Origin: Acidimicrobiaceae bacterium
GTDB lineage: Bacteria; Actinomycetota; Acidimicrobiia; Acidimicrobiales; Aldehydirespiratoraceae
Assembly: GCA_016845585.1 (NCBI GenBank)
Contig: JAERSO010000026.1
Span: 1-64,000 of the forward strand
Length of the DNA: 64,000 bases
Direction: 5' to 3'
This document shows positions 9,019-17,148 of this stretch, piece after piece; within the stretch, counting starts at the first letter, position 1, and the number at the start of each line of letters is the position of its first letter. Position numbers and translations under genes: made by a program. The notes below the pieces were generated by a model. It was not told where the DNA came from, did not search any database, and saw nothing but the letters and a program-made list of their open reading frames with translations.

Positions 9019-11295
9019 ATGACAAAGGGGACAGAGGCATTCCAGGGGAAGATCGCGCGAACGGTCGCGGATTCGGAGCCATGGTGGCCCGAGCCGGAAC
9101 TGCCACCGCCCGGCACCCCCAACATCGTGATGATCCTGATGGACGACACGGGTATCGCCCATCTCAATTGCTTCGGTGGTCCGGTCGACACGCCGAACTT
9201 CGACCGGTTGGCCAACGGCGGTCTGCGGTTCGCCAACTTCCACACCACCGCCTTGTGCTCGCCGTCGCGGGCGTGTCTGCTGACAGGACGCAACCACCAC
9301 GCCGTCGGCATGCGGGCCATCTCCAATTTCGACACCGGCTTCCCCAACATGCGCGGCCGCATCGCCCCGGAGGCGGCCACCATCGCGGAGATGCTCGGTC
9401 CGCGCGGCTGGTCGACCTTCTGTGTCGGCAAGTGGCACCTCGCGCCGATCATGGAAGCGTCGACGGCCGGGCCGTTCCACAACTGGCCGCTGCAGAAGGG
9501 GTTCGATCGCTTCTACGGATTCATGCAGGGTGAGACCGATCACTTCCACCCCGACCTGTGCGCTGACAATCATCCGATCGATCAGCCGGCCGCACCCGAG
9601 AACGGCTACCACCTGAGCGAGGATCTCGTCGACCAGGCCATCTCGATGATTCGCAACAAGCATTCTCTCGTGCCCGAGAAGCCGTTCCTGCTCTACCTTC
9701 CGTTCGGTGCCACCCACGCGCCCCATCACGCCCCCGACTGCTATCTGGAGAAGTACCGCGGTTTCTTCGACGAGGGCTGGGACGTGTGGCGCGATCGTGT
9801 TCACAAGAAGCAGATCGAGCTCGGGATCATTCCGGCCGACACCGACCTGGCGCCCCGCAACCCCGGTGTGCGTCCGTGGGACGACCTGGACGAAACGGAG
9901 CAGGCCTTCGCCTGTCGTCTGCAGGAAGCCTTCGCGGCGATGCTCGACCACACCGACGCCCAGATCGGACGACTGCTCGATTCGCTCGAACGGATCGGCC
10001 TCGCCGACGACACGCTCGTGTTCGCCATGAGCGACAACGGCGCGTCGCAGGAGGGCAACGACACCGGCGTGCTCGATGAGTTTCGCTACTTCAACGGGCT
10101 GCAGGAGGACATGTCGTCGGTGGCCGATCGGCTCGACGACATCGGCACGCGGCGCAGCCATTCGAACTACCCGTGGGGTTGGGCCCAAGTGGGCAACACG
10201 CCGGCCAAGCGCTACAAGCAGAACACCCACGGTGGCGGGGTGCGCGACCCGCTGATCGTGTCGTGGCCCAACGGTATCGATGCGTCGGTGAACGGGCAGG
10301 TGCGCCACCAGTTCCACCACATCACCGACATCGTGCCGACGGTGCTCGAGATCTGCGGCTATGACGCCCCCGAGTCGGTGAAGGGGATCGCGCAGATGCC
10401 GATCGATGGCACGAGCCTTGCCTACGCCTTCGCTCCGGAGGCCGCCGATCGTGACGCGGTGCCGAGCCGCAAGCCGGTGCAGTACTTCGAGATGTTCGGC
10501 CACCGCGGCATCTGGTCCGACGGCTGGAAGGCGGTGACCTACCACACGCCCGGTACGTCGCTCGAGGAGGACCAGTGGGAGCTGTACCACCTCGACAACG
10601 ACTACTCGGAGTGCCACGATCTGGCCGACGCCGAACCCGAGAAGCTGGCCGAGATGGTCGAGCTGTTCTGGACCGAGGCGGAACGCCACGGCGTGTTCCC
10701 GATCGACGCCGGTGAGATGCGAGCGATGTTCGCGGGTCACCCTGTGCCGGGCACGCCCCGCGCGCGCGACACCTTCGTCTACTACCCGCCCGTCGAGCGG
10801 ATCGACCCCGATGCCAGCCCATCGTTCGGTGCTCGGTCGTGGACGCTGCGGGCCGACCTCGATCGCGTCGGCGACGGTGTCATCCTCGCCACCGGTTCGG
10901 TCAACAACGGCCTGTCGATCTATGTGCAGGAGGGCCACCTCGTGTACGAGCACAACAATTTCGGATCGCGCACGTTCCTGCGCTCTCTCGACAAGTTGCC
11001 CTCGGGGCCGCTCACTGTCGGCGTCGACCAGCAGCGCATCAAGCGCGGGCCGGCGGCCACTCGATTGTGGGTGGGTGACGACATGGTGGCCGAGGGTGTG
11101 ATCGGCGACCTGTCGGTGATGATCAGCTCGATCGGGATGACGATCGGGTCGAACCCGTCGGGTGTGAGCGATGCCTATGCCACGCCGTTCGCGTTCGATG
11201 GTTCCATCGACCGGGTCGTGATCGACACCGAACGGGCGCTGCGACCAGAGGACGAAGCAGCCGCCGAGATCCGCGCCGCCTACGGCACCCAGTGA
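9019..11295 (+). CDS. Type I (formylglycine) sulfatase
   Basis: A 758-aa sulfatase. After a short N-terminal segment it has I-V-M-I-L-M-D-D-T-G (metal-binding Asp pair) and the maturation motif C-S-P-S-R-A-C-L-L-T-G-R, whose first Cys is converted to formylglycine. Further metal and active-site segments are G-K-W-H-L, T-H-A-P-H-H and S-D-N-G-A-S. The last 170 residues look like a beta-rich, laminin-G-like appendage. There is no signal peptide, so a cytoplasmic location is likely. It hydrolyses a sulfate ester of unknown structure. ATG 9019 is preferred; the longer ORF start runs into the palindrome. The SDR start overlaps its stop as TGATG. Confidence 0.9.
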   Translation: MTKGTEAFQGKIARTVADSEPWWPEPELPPPGTPNIVMILMDDTGIAHLNCFGGPVDTPNFDRLANGGLRFANFHTTALCSPSRACLLTGRNHHAVGMRAISNFDTGFPNMRGRIAPEAATIAEMLGPRGWSTFCVGKWHLAPIMEASTAGPFHNWPLQKGFDRFYGFMQGETDHFHPDLCADNHPIDQPAAPENGYHLSEDLVDQAISMIRNKHSLVPEKPFLLYLPFGATHAPHHAPDCYLEKYRGFFDEGWDVWRDRVHKKQIELGIIPADTDLAPRNPGVRPWDDLDETEQAFACRLQEAFAAMLDHTDAQIGRLLDSLERIGLADDTLVFAMSDNGASQEGNDTGVLDEFRYFNGLQEDMSSVADRLDDIGTRRSHSNYPWGWAQVGNTPAKRYKQNTHGGGVRDPLIVSWPNGIDASVNGQVRHQFHHITDIVPTVLEICGYDAPESVKGIAQMPIDGTSLAYAFAPEAADRDAVPSRKPVQYFEMFGHRGIWSDGWKAVTYHTPGTSLEEDQWELYHLDNDYSECHDLADAEPEKLAEMVELFWTEAERHGVFPIDAGEMRAMFAGHPVPGTPRARDTFVYYPPVERIDPDASPSFGARSWTLRADLDRVGDGVILATGSVNNGLSIYVQEGHLVYEHNNFGSRTFLRSLDKLPSGPLTVGVDQQRIKRGPAATRLWVGDDMVAEGVIGDLSVMISSIGMTIGSNPSGVSDAYATPFAFDGSIDRVVIDTERALRPEDEAAAEIRAAYGTQ

Positions 11296-11972
11296 TGGGC
11301 GATCGCCTCGCGGGGAAACGGGTGCTCGTCACGAGCGCCGACGACTACATGGGTCCGGCCATCGCCGAGCTCTTCCGCGCCGAGGGCGCCGATCTCATCG
11401 CCGACACCGATCCACTTCTCGATCCGGCTTCTCCCGCCGCGCTGATCGAACGGGTCGGCGCGGTCGATGCGATCATCGCCAACCTCGACCTCCCGGCCTA
11501 CGGCGCCAAGGCAGCCGACATCGAGGACGAGAAGTGGGTCGAGGGTTTCGACTCCATGGTTCACCCACTCATGCGCCTGGTGCGAGCGGCTGCGCCGGTG
11601 ATGACCGAGGCGGGTGGCGGCGCGATCGTGGCCACCACGTCGTCGTCGCCGTTGCGCCGGATGAGCCCGCAGGCGATCTCCTACGTGACCGCTCGTGCGG
11701 CTCAGAACGCCTTCGTGCGGTCAGCCGGCCACGAACTCGCCCGCCACGACATCCGACTCAACGCCATCGCCCAGAACTTCGTCGAGAACGACACCTATTA
11801 CCCCGAGTCGATTCAGGAGAACCCCAAGTTCGTCCAGAGGCTCCAACAGGACGTGCCGGCCCGTCGCTTGGGCCGCGGCGAAGAGACTGCAGAACTCGCC
11901 CTCTTCCTGGCGAGCGACCAATCGTCGTTCATCTTCGGTCAGATCATCAGCCAGGACGGCGGCTGGTCCTAA
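11295..11972 (+). CDS. SDR-fold protein with degenerate cofactor and catalytic motifs
   Basis: A 225-aa short-chain dehydrogenase-fold protein, translationally coupled to the sulfatase by a one-base overlap (TGATG). The Gly-rich cofactor loop, normally T-G-x-x-x-G-x-G, reads T-S-A-D-D-Y-M-G. The catalytic Tyr is present in S-Y-V-T-A-R, but the partner Lys is replaced by Arg. The C-terminus S-Q-D-G-G-W-S is typical of SDRs. This resembles divergent SDRs such as the halohydrin dehalogenase type, so it may not be an NAD(P)-dependent oxidoreductase. Pairing with a sulfatase suggests processing of the desulfated product. Its TAA stop is the first three bases of a family 1 palindrome. Confidence 0.75.
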   Translation: MGDRLAGKRVLVTSADDYMGPAIAELFRAEGADLIADTDPLLDPASPAALIERVGAVDAIIANLDLPAYGAKAADIEDEKWVEGFDSMVHPLMRLVRAAAPVMTEAGGGAIVATTSSSPLRRMSPQAISYVTARAAQNAFVRSAGHELARHDIRLNAIAQNFVENDTYYPESIQENPKFVQRLQQDVPARRLGRGEETAELALFLASDQSSFIFGQIISQDGGWS

Positions 11973-12004
11973 CGCACACTGGGGACAGACCCCACCGTGC
12001 GTTA
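11970..12004. repeat. Family 1 palindrome, copy 2
   Basis: Left arm TAACGCACACTGGGG, centre ACAGA, right arm CCCCACCGTGCGTTA; one mismatched pair. The first TAA is the stop of the + strand SDR and the last TTA is the stop (TAA) of the convergent enoyl-CoA hydratase, so both genes end inside the element. Position suits a bidirectional terminator. Confidence 0.9.
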
Positions 12005-12745
12005 GGACTTCGGGGCGACCGTGGGGCGGAAGGCCTTGGTGACAGGCGATGTGGTGCGGGCCTGGTTGATCTGGCCAAGCGGGTCGTGGCCGTACAGCTC
12101 GCGAACGGCGGCCTTTGCGTGGCGGGTCGACCCGGCGGGAGCCGAGGCAATGCGCTGGGCGAGTGCGAGTGACTCGGCGCGTACGTCTTCGTCAGTGACC
12201 ACTCGGTGGGCCACGCCCATCGCTTTCAAATCCGCCCCAGGGATGCGCTCGCCGGTGTAGAGGACTCGGGCGGTGACGGCGGGGGAGTGGCGCAATGTGA
12301 GCCAGGCCATGTTCATTGGCGCGGGCAGGCCCTGGAGCATCTCGCCGACCTGTAGCCACGCGTTCTCGCCCACCACCATCACGTCGCCGGCCAGGGCGTA
12401 CGCAGCGCCGCCGTTGATGGCGTAGCGCTCCAGCGCCACCACGATCGGCACGGCGCACTCGGCGAGCGCCCGGTGCGCTCCTGCGTTCGATTCGCCCGAG
12501 GTCGCCAGCCAGGCGGGCGGTGGGTCGGCGTTGTACTCGTCGAGATCGAGACCTGAACAGAACGCTCCACCCGCTCCGCACAGCAGCACGGCCTGCACCG
12601 ACTCGTCGGCACTGGCGGTGTCGAGGCCGGCGGCCATCGCATCGAGCAGCGGGCCGATCACCGCGTTGCGGCGGTGGGGGCGGTTCAGTTCGACGGTGGC
12701 CACGCCGTCCGCGACCGAGTAGTTGACGAGGGGTTCCTCGGACAT
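12002..12745 (-). CDS. Enoyl-CoA hydratase/isomerase family protein
   Basis: A 247-aa crotonase-fold protein with V-E-L-N-R-P-H-R-R-N-A-V near the N-terminus, the CoA-binding G-A-F-C-S-G-L-D-L and the second oxyanion segment I-N-G-G-A-A-Y-A-L-A-G-D. It starts 7 bases after the acyl-CoA dehydrogenase stop on the same strand, so the pair forms a beta-oxidation-type operon in which the dehydrogenase makes the enoyl-CoA. Its own stop codon lies in the arm of the adjacent palindrome. Substrate chain type is not readable. Confidence 0.87.
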   Translation of the reverse strand: MSEEPLVNYSVADGVATVELNRPHRRNAVIGPLLDAMAAGLDTASADESVQAVLLCGAGGAFCSGLDLDEYNADPPPAWLATSGESNAGAHRALAECAVPIVVALERYAINGGAAYALAGDVMVVGENAWLQVGEMLQGLPAPMNMAWLTLRHSPAVTARVLYTGERIPGADLKAMGVAHRVVTDEDVRAESLALAQRIASAPAGSTRHAKAAVRELYGHDPLGQINQARTTSPVTKAFRPTVAPKS

Positions 12746-12752
12746 GAGAGCC

Positions 12753-13952
12753 TCAGTTCTTCAGTAGGTCGCGGAACGGGGTGTTGCGATCGGGGCCCGG
12801 CTCGCGAGGGAGGCCGAGGACCCGCTCGCCCAAGGTGTTCTTCTGGACCTCGTCCGTCCCGCCGCCGAGTGACATGCCGCGGCAGTTGAGCACGTGGTAC
12901 TGCCAGTAGTCGGCGTCGGTGTCGTCGGCTTCCCAGGCCTGCGCGGTAGGGCCGCCGAGCTCGTGGGCGACCTGGGCGACGAAACGACCCTGCAGCGTGC
13001 GCCACAGCTTGCCGATGGAGGGATGGGCGCGCCGCTGGGCGAGCCACGGGATGATTCGCTCACCGATGTAGGCCTGAGCGATCGCGTCTCGGATCACCGG
13101 ATCGTCGCGGCGGCCGGCCCCCGTCGCCCGCTCGATGAGGCCCTCGACCGGGATCGGGAAACGGCCGGACTTGGACTTCTCGGCGTGCTTCGTCATCTGG
13201 CCCTTGCCGATGGACGTGCGCTCATGGGCGAGCAATGCGGTGCCGAGCTTCCAGCCGGCGTTCACATCGCCGACGACCCAGTCGGTCGGGAGACGCGCCT
13301 CGTCGAGGAAAACCTCGTTGAACTCCGATTCGCCGGTCATCTGCACGAGCGGGCGTACGGTCACGCCCCTCTGCTTCATGGGGATGACGAACATGGTGAT
13401 GCCGGCGTGCTTCGGCGCGTCCGGGTCGGTGCGGGCGAGGAGGATGCCGAGATCAGCCTCCTGGGCGCCCGATGTCCAGACCTTCTGGCCGGTCACGATC
13501 CACTCGTCGCCGTCGCGCTCGGCCTTGCAGGTGAGGCCGGCGAGGTCGCTGCCGGCCCCGGGCTCGGAGTAGAGCTGACACCAGATCTCCTCACCACGCA
13601 GGCCGGTCGGCAGGACTCGACTCTTGAGCTCGTGGCTGCCGTAGTCCCGAACGGTGGGCAGCGCCATGCCGATCCCGATTCCGAAGGTCCCTTCCTCCGG
13701 CGGTTGGAGGGGCGTGGCGATGCTGCTGAACAGGGCGGCGTGGTCATCGCTCAGTCCGCGCCCGCCGTACTCGAGCGGATAGTTGATCCCGGCCAGACCC
13801 GCGTCGGCCAGGGCTCCTCGGTAGGCGCGCGCCCGGGCGAGCGTGCTGGTCTCGGTCGCCAGGATCCCTGGCACCCGAGCGAAGAACGCCCTCGCCTCGG
13901 CGGCGAGTTCATCGAGCGTTGGATTCGGATTTAGTCGATCGTCTGTACTCAT
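12753..13952 (-). CDS. Acyl-CoA dehydrogenase
   Basis: A 399-aa flavoprotein of the acyl-CoA dehydrogenase family. Visible are W-C-Q-L-Y-S-E-P-G-A-G-S-D-L-A-G (FAD/substrate-binding strand), G-Q-K-V-W-T-S-G-A, and a C-terminal R-G-M-S-L-G-G-G-T-D-E-V-Q-K-N with the late G-G-T flavin contact. The style (ending V-L-G-L-P-R-E-P) is common in actinobacterial FadE proteins of steroid or branched-acid catabolism. Start ATG 13952 was chosen at M-S-T-D-D-R; the longer ORF overlaps the divergent gene. It is the upstream gene of a two-gene operon with the enoyl-CoA hydratase. Confidence 0.9.
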   Translation of the reverse strand: MSTDDRLNPNPTLDELAAEARAFFARVPGILATETSTLARARAYRGALADAGLAGINYPLEYGGRGLSDDHAALFSSIATPLQPPEEGTFGIGIGMALPTVRDYGSHELKSRVLPTGLRGEEIWCQLYSEPGAGSDLAGLTCKAERDGDEWIVTGQKVWTSGAQEADLGILLARTDPDAPKHAGITMFVIPMKQRGVTVRPLVQMTGESEFNEVFLDEARLPTDWVVGDVNAGWKLGTALLAHERTSIGKGQMTKHAEKSKSGRFPIPVEGLIERATGAGRRDDPVIRDAIAQAYIGERIIPWLAQRRAHPSIGKLWRTLQGRFVAQVAHELGGPTAQAWEADDTDADYWQYHVLNCRGMSLGGGTDEVQKNTLGERVLGLPREPGPDRNTPFRDLLKN

Positions 13953-14019
13953 CTTGTCGAAGATCGTAAGCTCTCGGCGCCCCGCCGTCGAAGGGGCAGG
14001 CAACAGGGGGAGTTTGCGC

Positions 14020-15744
14020 ATGGGAACGAAGTGGATCATCGAGGGTGAGATCGACCCGAAGTGGCCGCACAACACGCGTGGCAACATCGGCGAGGTGTTC
14101 CCGGAGGTGATCACCTCGATCGGCTACAACCTCGGCGTCATTCCCGCCGAACAGGCGTGGCGCACCGCCTATGACGAACTCGGGATCATGAAGAAGGGTG
14201 ACTTCGACCGGGACGAACCGACCATCATCGGCCTCTACGCCGGCTACGCGTATCTCAACCTCTCGTATCTCCGGATGATGGGCGTACGAGCCCCGGGGTC
14301 GTCGGCCGAGGCGATCGATGTCGCCTTTTTCGGCGAAGGCAACCCGCCCCCATACGTGCCCCGCAAGGGTGACAAGAGCATTCTCTCGTCGCTCAAGATC
14401 CTGGGCAGGGTGTTGAAAGCGCTCGGACAGAAGGAGCTCCCCGACGCGGCGAAAGACAGCTACGCCGCCGTTGAGGAGGCCGATGCGAAGAAGCCGTCGC
14501 TCGACGCGTCCGACGAAGAGTTACTCGCCTACCTCCACTCGTTCCCGGAGGGATTCCGTCGAGTGTTCGGCAACCACATGATCACCACTGCGCTGGCGGC
14601 AATCGTCTCGGGCATTCTCGCCGATGCGGCGGCGGCCGCCGGCGAACCTGGGCTGGTCACCCACCTGATCGGCGCTTCGGGTGACGTGCATTCCGCGCAG
14701 TATTCCCAGGCGCTCTACGAGATCGCCAAGACGGTGCGCGACACGCCCGAGGTCATGGCTGCGTTCGATGAAGGCGCCGACGATGTGCTCGACCGGTTGG
14801 CCGGTGTTGACGCAGCGGCGTCATTCCTCGAGCAGTTCGAAGGGTTCGTCGCCGAGCATGGTCATCGTGGCCCCAATGACTGGGAGTTCTCGGCTCGCAC
14901 CTGGGACAGCAATCCCGAACTGGCGCTCGCCGCGATCGATTCGATGCGGCGTACCGATCGTGACCTGTCGCCGTCGACTCGCCTCGGTGACGACGACGAG
15001 AAGCGCCAGGCGGCGATCGCCAAGGTCCGACCCCACGTGAAGTTCATGGACAAGATGAACTTCGACAAGGCCATCAAGGCGGCCCCTTACTGGGCCCAGG
15101 GCCGTGAGGGCACACGTGACCGAGCGATCCGGTTCATGCTGCCGTTCAAGCAGGTCTACCGCGAACTCGTCCGCCGAGGCGCTGGGCGCGGTGGCGACCC
15201 GAGTCCGATCCATGTCGGGTTGCTCGACCCGTTCACCGAGTTGCCGAGCTATGTCGCCGACCCGTCGTCGATGATGGCAGAGGTCGCGGAACGGGCCGCG
15301 TTGTTCGCCCGCTACAAGGCCGTGGAGTCACCGTTCTTCATCTCGTCGCAGGGTGAGGTCCCGACGCTCGAGGAGATGGAGGCCAACGCCCCCGATGCCG
15401 CCGCCTCCGCCAAGGCGGGTGATGTCCTGAAGGGCGATGCCGGTGCGAGCGGCACCGCCAAGGGTCGTGCGCGGGTGGTGCTCGATCCCGCCGACGGCGC
15501 CATGTTGGAGCCGGGGGAGATCCTCGTCGCACCGCTGACCGACCCGTCGTGGACGCCGCTGTTCCTCCCGGCGGCCGCGGTCGTGGTGAACGTGGGTGCG
15601 CTCATGAGCCACGCCGTGATCGTCGCTCGAGAGCTCGCCATCCCGTGTGTGATCGCGGTCGAGAACGGCACGCAGCTGATCGAAACCGGGATGCTGCTCG
15701 AGGTCGACGGCACCGCAGGCACCGTCGCGATCCTGGAGGACTGA
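14020..15744 (+). CDS. PEP-utilising swivel-domain protein, rifampin-phosphotransferase-like without ATP-grasp
   Basis: A 574-aa protein starting at ATG 14020, with an AGGGGGAG Shine-Dalgarno upstream. The N-terminus N-T-R-G-N-I-G-E-V-F-P resembles the entry into the substrate-binding domain of rifampin phosphotransferases (N-V-G-E-V-x-P). The C-terminal 85 residues form a swivelling phosphohistidine domain: A-P-L-T-D-P-S-W-T-P-L-F and G-A-L-M-S-H-A-V-I-V-A-R-E-L, with the phosphorylated His in M-S-H. The ATP-grasp domain that should charge this His is absent, so a separate ATP-binding partner or a different phosphoryl donor is needed. The SDR gene follows after 3 bases. Substrate unknown. 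Confidence 0.75.
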   Translation: MGTKWIIEGEIDPKWPHNTRGNIGEVFPEVITSIGYNLGVIPAEQAWRTAYDELGIMKKGDFDRDEPTIIGLYAGYAYLNLSYLRMMGVRAPGSSAEAIDVAFFGEGNPPPYVPRKGDKSILSSLKILGRVLKALGQKELPDAAKDSYAAVEEADAKKPSLDASDEELLAYLHSFPEGFRRVFGNHMITTALAAIVSGILADAAAAAGEPGLVTHLIGASGDVHSAQYSQALYEIAKTVRDTPEVMAAFDEGADDVLDRLAGVDAAASFLEQFEGFVAEHGHRGPNDWEFSARTWDSNPELALAAIDSMRRTDRDLSPSTRLGDDDEKRQAAIAKVRPHVKFMDKMNFDKAIKAAPYWAQGREGTRDRAIRFMLPFKQVYRELVRRGAGRGGDPSPIHVGLLDPFTELPSYVADPSSMMAEVAERAALFARYKAVESPFFISSQGEVPTLEEMEANAPDAAASAKAGDVLKGDAGASGTAKGRARVVLDPADGAMLEPGEILVAPLTDPSWTPLFLPAAAVVVNVGALMSHAVIVARELAIPCVIAVENGTQLIETGMLLEVDGTAGTVAILED

Positions 15745-15747
15745 GCC

Positions 15748-16557
15748 ATGGACCTCTCTGGCAAGAACGTCGTCATCACCGGTGGTTCGCAGGGCATCGG
15801 TGAATGTATGGCCGACGAGTTCGCGTCGAAGGGGGCCAAGGTCTTGTTGGTGGCCCGCACCGAGACCAAGCTCGCCACGATCGCCAAACGCATCGATGGC
15901 GAGTACCTCGTCGCCGATCTCGGCGCGGCCGACGGGGTCGACGGGCTGGTCGACCAGTGCGTCGAGAAGTTCGGCCACATCGACGTGTGGGTCAACAACG
16001 CCGGCCTCGAGACATCCGATGGTTTCGCCGACACGGATCGGGATCAGATCCGTGCCGTTGCCCGCCTCAATTTCGAGGCGCCCGTCATGTTGACCCGTGA
16101 CGTCCTCGATCACATGCTCCCCCGCGGCGAGGGCCACATCGTCCAGGTGAGTTCGATGGCGGGAACGGTGCAGTTCCCGGGGTTCACCGCGTACTGCGGC
16201 ACGAAGGCGGGCCTCACGAACTTCACCGAGTCGCTCCGCCGTGAGTTGAAGGACTGCGGGATCGGCCTCACCATCGTGGCGCCTGGCCCGGTGGCGACCG
16301 ACATGTGGGATCGCGCCGACTACAAGGGCTCCTACCTCGAGCCGGCGCTCAAGCGATTCCGGCTGCTCCAGCAGCTCCCGATCACCCCGCCGGAGAAGAT
16401 CGCGGCGGGCGCCGTCGGGGCGGTCGAGAGCGGCCGACGCTACGTCCGCATGCCGAAGCGGTCCGCGATGTACCACGTGCTCAACAACGCCCCCCGGCGT
16501 GTGGCCGAGGTCGGCCTTCTCGGGGTCAAGCTCGAAAAACCCTCGAAGGCCCGATGA
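15748..16557 (+). CDS. Classical short-chain dehydrogenase/reductase
   Basis: A 269-aa SDR with all core motifs: T-G-G-S-Q-G-I-G for the nucleotide, N-N-A-G, the Ser of V-S-S-M-A-G and Y-C-G-T-K as catalytic Tyr/Lys. The Arg at A-R-T-E after strand 2 suggests NADP preference. It has a C-terminal extension of about 40 residues with R-R-Y-V-R-M-P-K-R, as in SDRs acting on lipids at membranes. It begins 3 bases after the swivel-domain gene, so they are co-transcribed. Its TGA stop shares its last base with a family 1 palindrome. Confidence 0.88.
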   Translation: MDLSGKNVVITGGSQGIGECMADEFASKGAKVLLVARTETKLATIAKRIDGEYLVADLGAADGVDGLVDQCVEKFGHIDVWVNNAGLETSDGFADTDRDQIRAVARLNFEAPVMLTRDVLDHMLPRGEGHIVQVSSMAGTVQFPGFTAYCGTKAGLTNFTESLRRELKDCGIGLTIVAPGPVATDMWDRADYKGSYLEPALKRFRLLQQLPITPPEKIAAGAVGAVESGRRYVRMPKRSAMYHVLNNAPRRVAEVGLLGVKLEKPSKAR

Positions 16558-16597
16558 GTTCTGTGATGTTGGGGTCAGACCCCAACATCACAGAACT
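16557..16597. repeat. Family 1 palindrome, copy 3 (perfect)
   Basis: Arms AGTTCTGTGATGTTGGGG and its exact reverse complement surround TCAGA. It lies between convergent genes. The TetR gene on the minus strand takes its last codons and TGA stop from the right arm. Confidence 0.93.
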
Positions 16598-17148
16598 GGC
16601 AGGCCGCCGAGTTGGATGACGAGGGCGGCGATGCGATCGTCGAGCGTGGCGCGTTCCTCATCGGACAGGTCGAGGGTGTCGACCACGTGATCGGCGAAGA
16701 CCGCCCAGCCGAGGCCCACCGCGGAGGCCATCGCCACCATGGCCCGCGCCTCGATGTGATCGAGTTCGGGGTCTGCTCGGAGAAGCGCTTCGGTCCACGT
16801 CTTGGAGACTGGGTGCGACGTGAAGAGATCGCGATTCTCGTCGAGCCGCATCCGGGCGATGACCTTGGCGAGCTCACCCTGGCGATGGTTGGCGAGATGT
16901 GGGTTGGGGAAGCCCTCATCGTCGATGTCGTCAGCTGCGCGGTGCTGCACCTCGTCCATCGCCGCGGCGATCAGGGCGTCCTTGCTCCCGAAGTACGTGT
17001 GGACGAGCCCGTGGTTGACGTCGGCTCGTGCCGCGATCTCTCGAACCGAGACGGCGGTGCCCTGTTCGATCACCAGCTGGATGGTGGCGTCGATCAGCGC
17101 CTGCGTGACGGATTCTCGTCCGACGGGGCGGGCGTGCGCATCGGTCAT
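16588..17148 (-). CDS. TetR-family transcriptional regulator
   Basis: A 186-aa regulator. The N-terminal helix-turn-helix is seen in V-S-V-R-E-I-A-A-R-A-D-V-N-H-G-L-V-H-T-Y-F-G-S-K-D, the standard TetR signature. The rest is a helical ligand-binding domain. It is the last gene of the operon P450 - alcohol dehydrogenase - TetR: its ATG overlaps the dehydrogenase stop by one base. A symmetric TAGTCA-N2-TGACTA site at the P450 start is a plausible autoregulatory operator, so the ligand is probably the P450 substrate or an intermediate. The C-terminal residues are encoded by a palindromic repeat arm. Confidence 0.88.
   Translation of the reverse strand: MTDAHARPVGRESVTQALIDATIQLVIEQGTAVSVREIAARADVNHGLVHTYFGSKDALIAAAMDEVQHRAADDIDDEGFPNPHLANHRQGELAKVIARMRLDENRDLFTSHPVSKTWTEALLRADPELDHIEARAMVAMASAVGLGWAVFADHVVDTLDLSDEERATLDDRIAALVIQLGGLPVL

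Noticed and set aside
8758-10953. 731-aa ORF antisense to the sulfatase
   Set aside because: Shadow frame; repetitive Val/Gly/Arg composition and no domain.
16588-17148. TetR as the mycofactocin regulator MftR
   Set aside because: It is 6 kb upstream, on the other strand, and translationally coupled to the P450/dehydrogenase operon, not to mftA.
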